A DNA stretch of 5,187 nt, taken from NCBI GenBank assembly GCA_028277295.1, contig JANQGN010000116.1, positions 1 through 5,187 on the forward strand, read 5' to 3'. How positions within the stretch are numbered: position 1 is the first letter of the stretch; each line of letters begins with the position of its first letter. The translations under genes were made by a program, and so were the position numbers. Source of the stretch: Rhodospira sp. (GTDB lineage Bacteria; Pseudomonadota; Alphaproteobacteria; Rhodospirillales; Rhodospirillaceae). Positions 5,172 to 5,187 of the stretch are shown here, in pieces. The notes under the pieces are model-generated. The model saw only the letters and a program-made list of their open reading frames with translations. It was not told the origin of the DNA and did not search any database.

Positions 5172-5187
5172 TACTGCTCTCCTCCAT
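5171..5187 (-). CDS. rpsF: Probable last codons of rpsF (bS6), cut by the window edge
   Basis: A TAA at 5171-5173 overlaps the rpsR ATG by one base (TAATG). Reading that frame backwards to the edge gives GGA GGA GAG CAG TAA, so a C-terminal GGEQ. bS6 of alphaproteobacteria usually ends in a flexible charged tail, and rpsF precedes rpsR in nearly all bacteria. Only four codons are visible, so the call rests on gene order and on the stop-start overlap, which mirrors the TGATG junction before rplI. Confidence 0.35.

Overview
The window reads as ordinary core chromosome of a GC-rich alphaproteobacterium, most likely in the Rhodospirillales. This rests on strong GC bias at third codon positions, a long-chain polyprenyl diphosphate synthase next to a DUF2007 / TrmN6-like pair, and a ribosomal-protein operon with a DUF2232-type membrane protein between rpsR and rplI. 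To my knowledge both gene orders are typical of alphaproteobacteria. I cannot name the genus from sequence alone.

Layout. At 1-77 (minus) lies a tRNA-Pro(CGG) with encoded CCA and its own promoter at 107-135. At 160-1218 (minus) is a long-chain (octaprenyl/decaprenyl) diphosphate synthase that makes the ubiquinone side chain. The best start is an internal GTG, because a convincing promoter (1284-1313) lies downstream of the longest possible start. From 1424 to 2923 (plus) runs a compact group: a DUF2007 protein, a TrmN6-like tRNA adenine methyltransferase overlapping it by 4 nt, and a small membrane protein with a Cys-rich tail. The ispB-like gene and this group diverge from a roughly 200-nt region that holds a perfect dyad and three copies of a 9-mer.

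The interval 2924-3309 is a 386-nt convergent gap without a credible gene. It is rich in structure: a 12-bp triplicate tandem repeat and three stem-loops. One stem-loop resembles palindromic interspersed elements of alphaproteobacteria. From 3310 to the right edge (minus) lie rplI, a DUF2232-type integral membrane protein gene and rpsR, with the probable last codons of rpsF at the edge. These form one tightly packed operon in which the rplI start overlaps the preceding stop codon.

Functionally the window combines translation (tRNA, S18, L9, tRNA methylation) with quinone biosynthesis. I see no mobile element, CRISPR array, toxin-antitoxin, phage or defence system, and no evidence of a new multigene system. 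The items most worth checking are the divergent control region (1284-1389) and the structured convergent gap (2953-3290).
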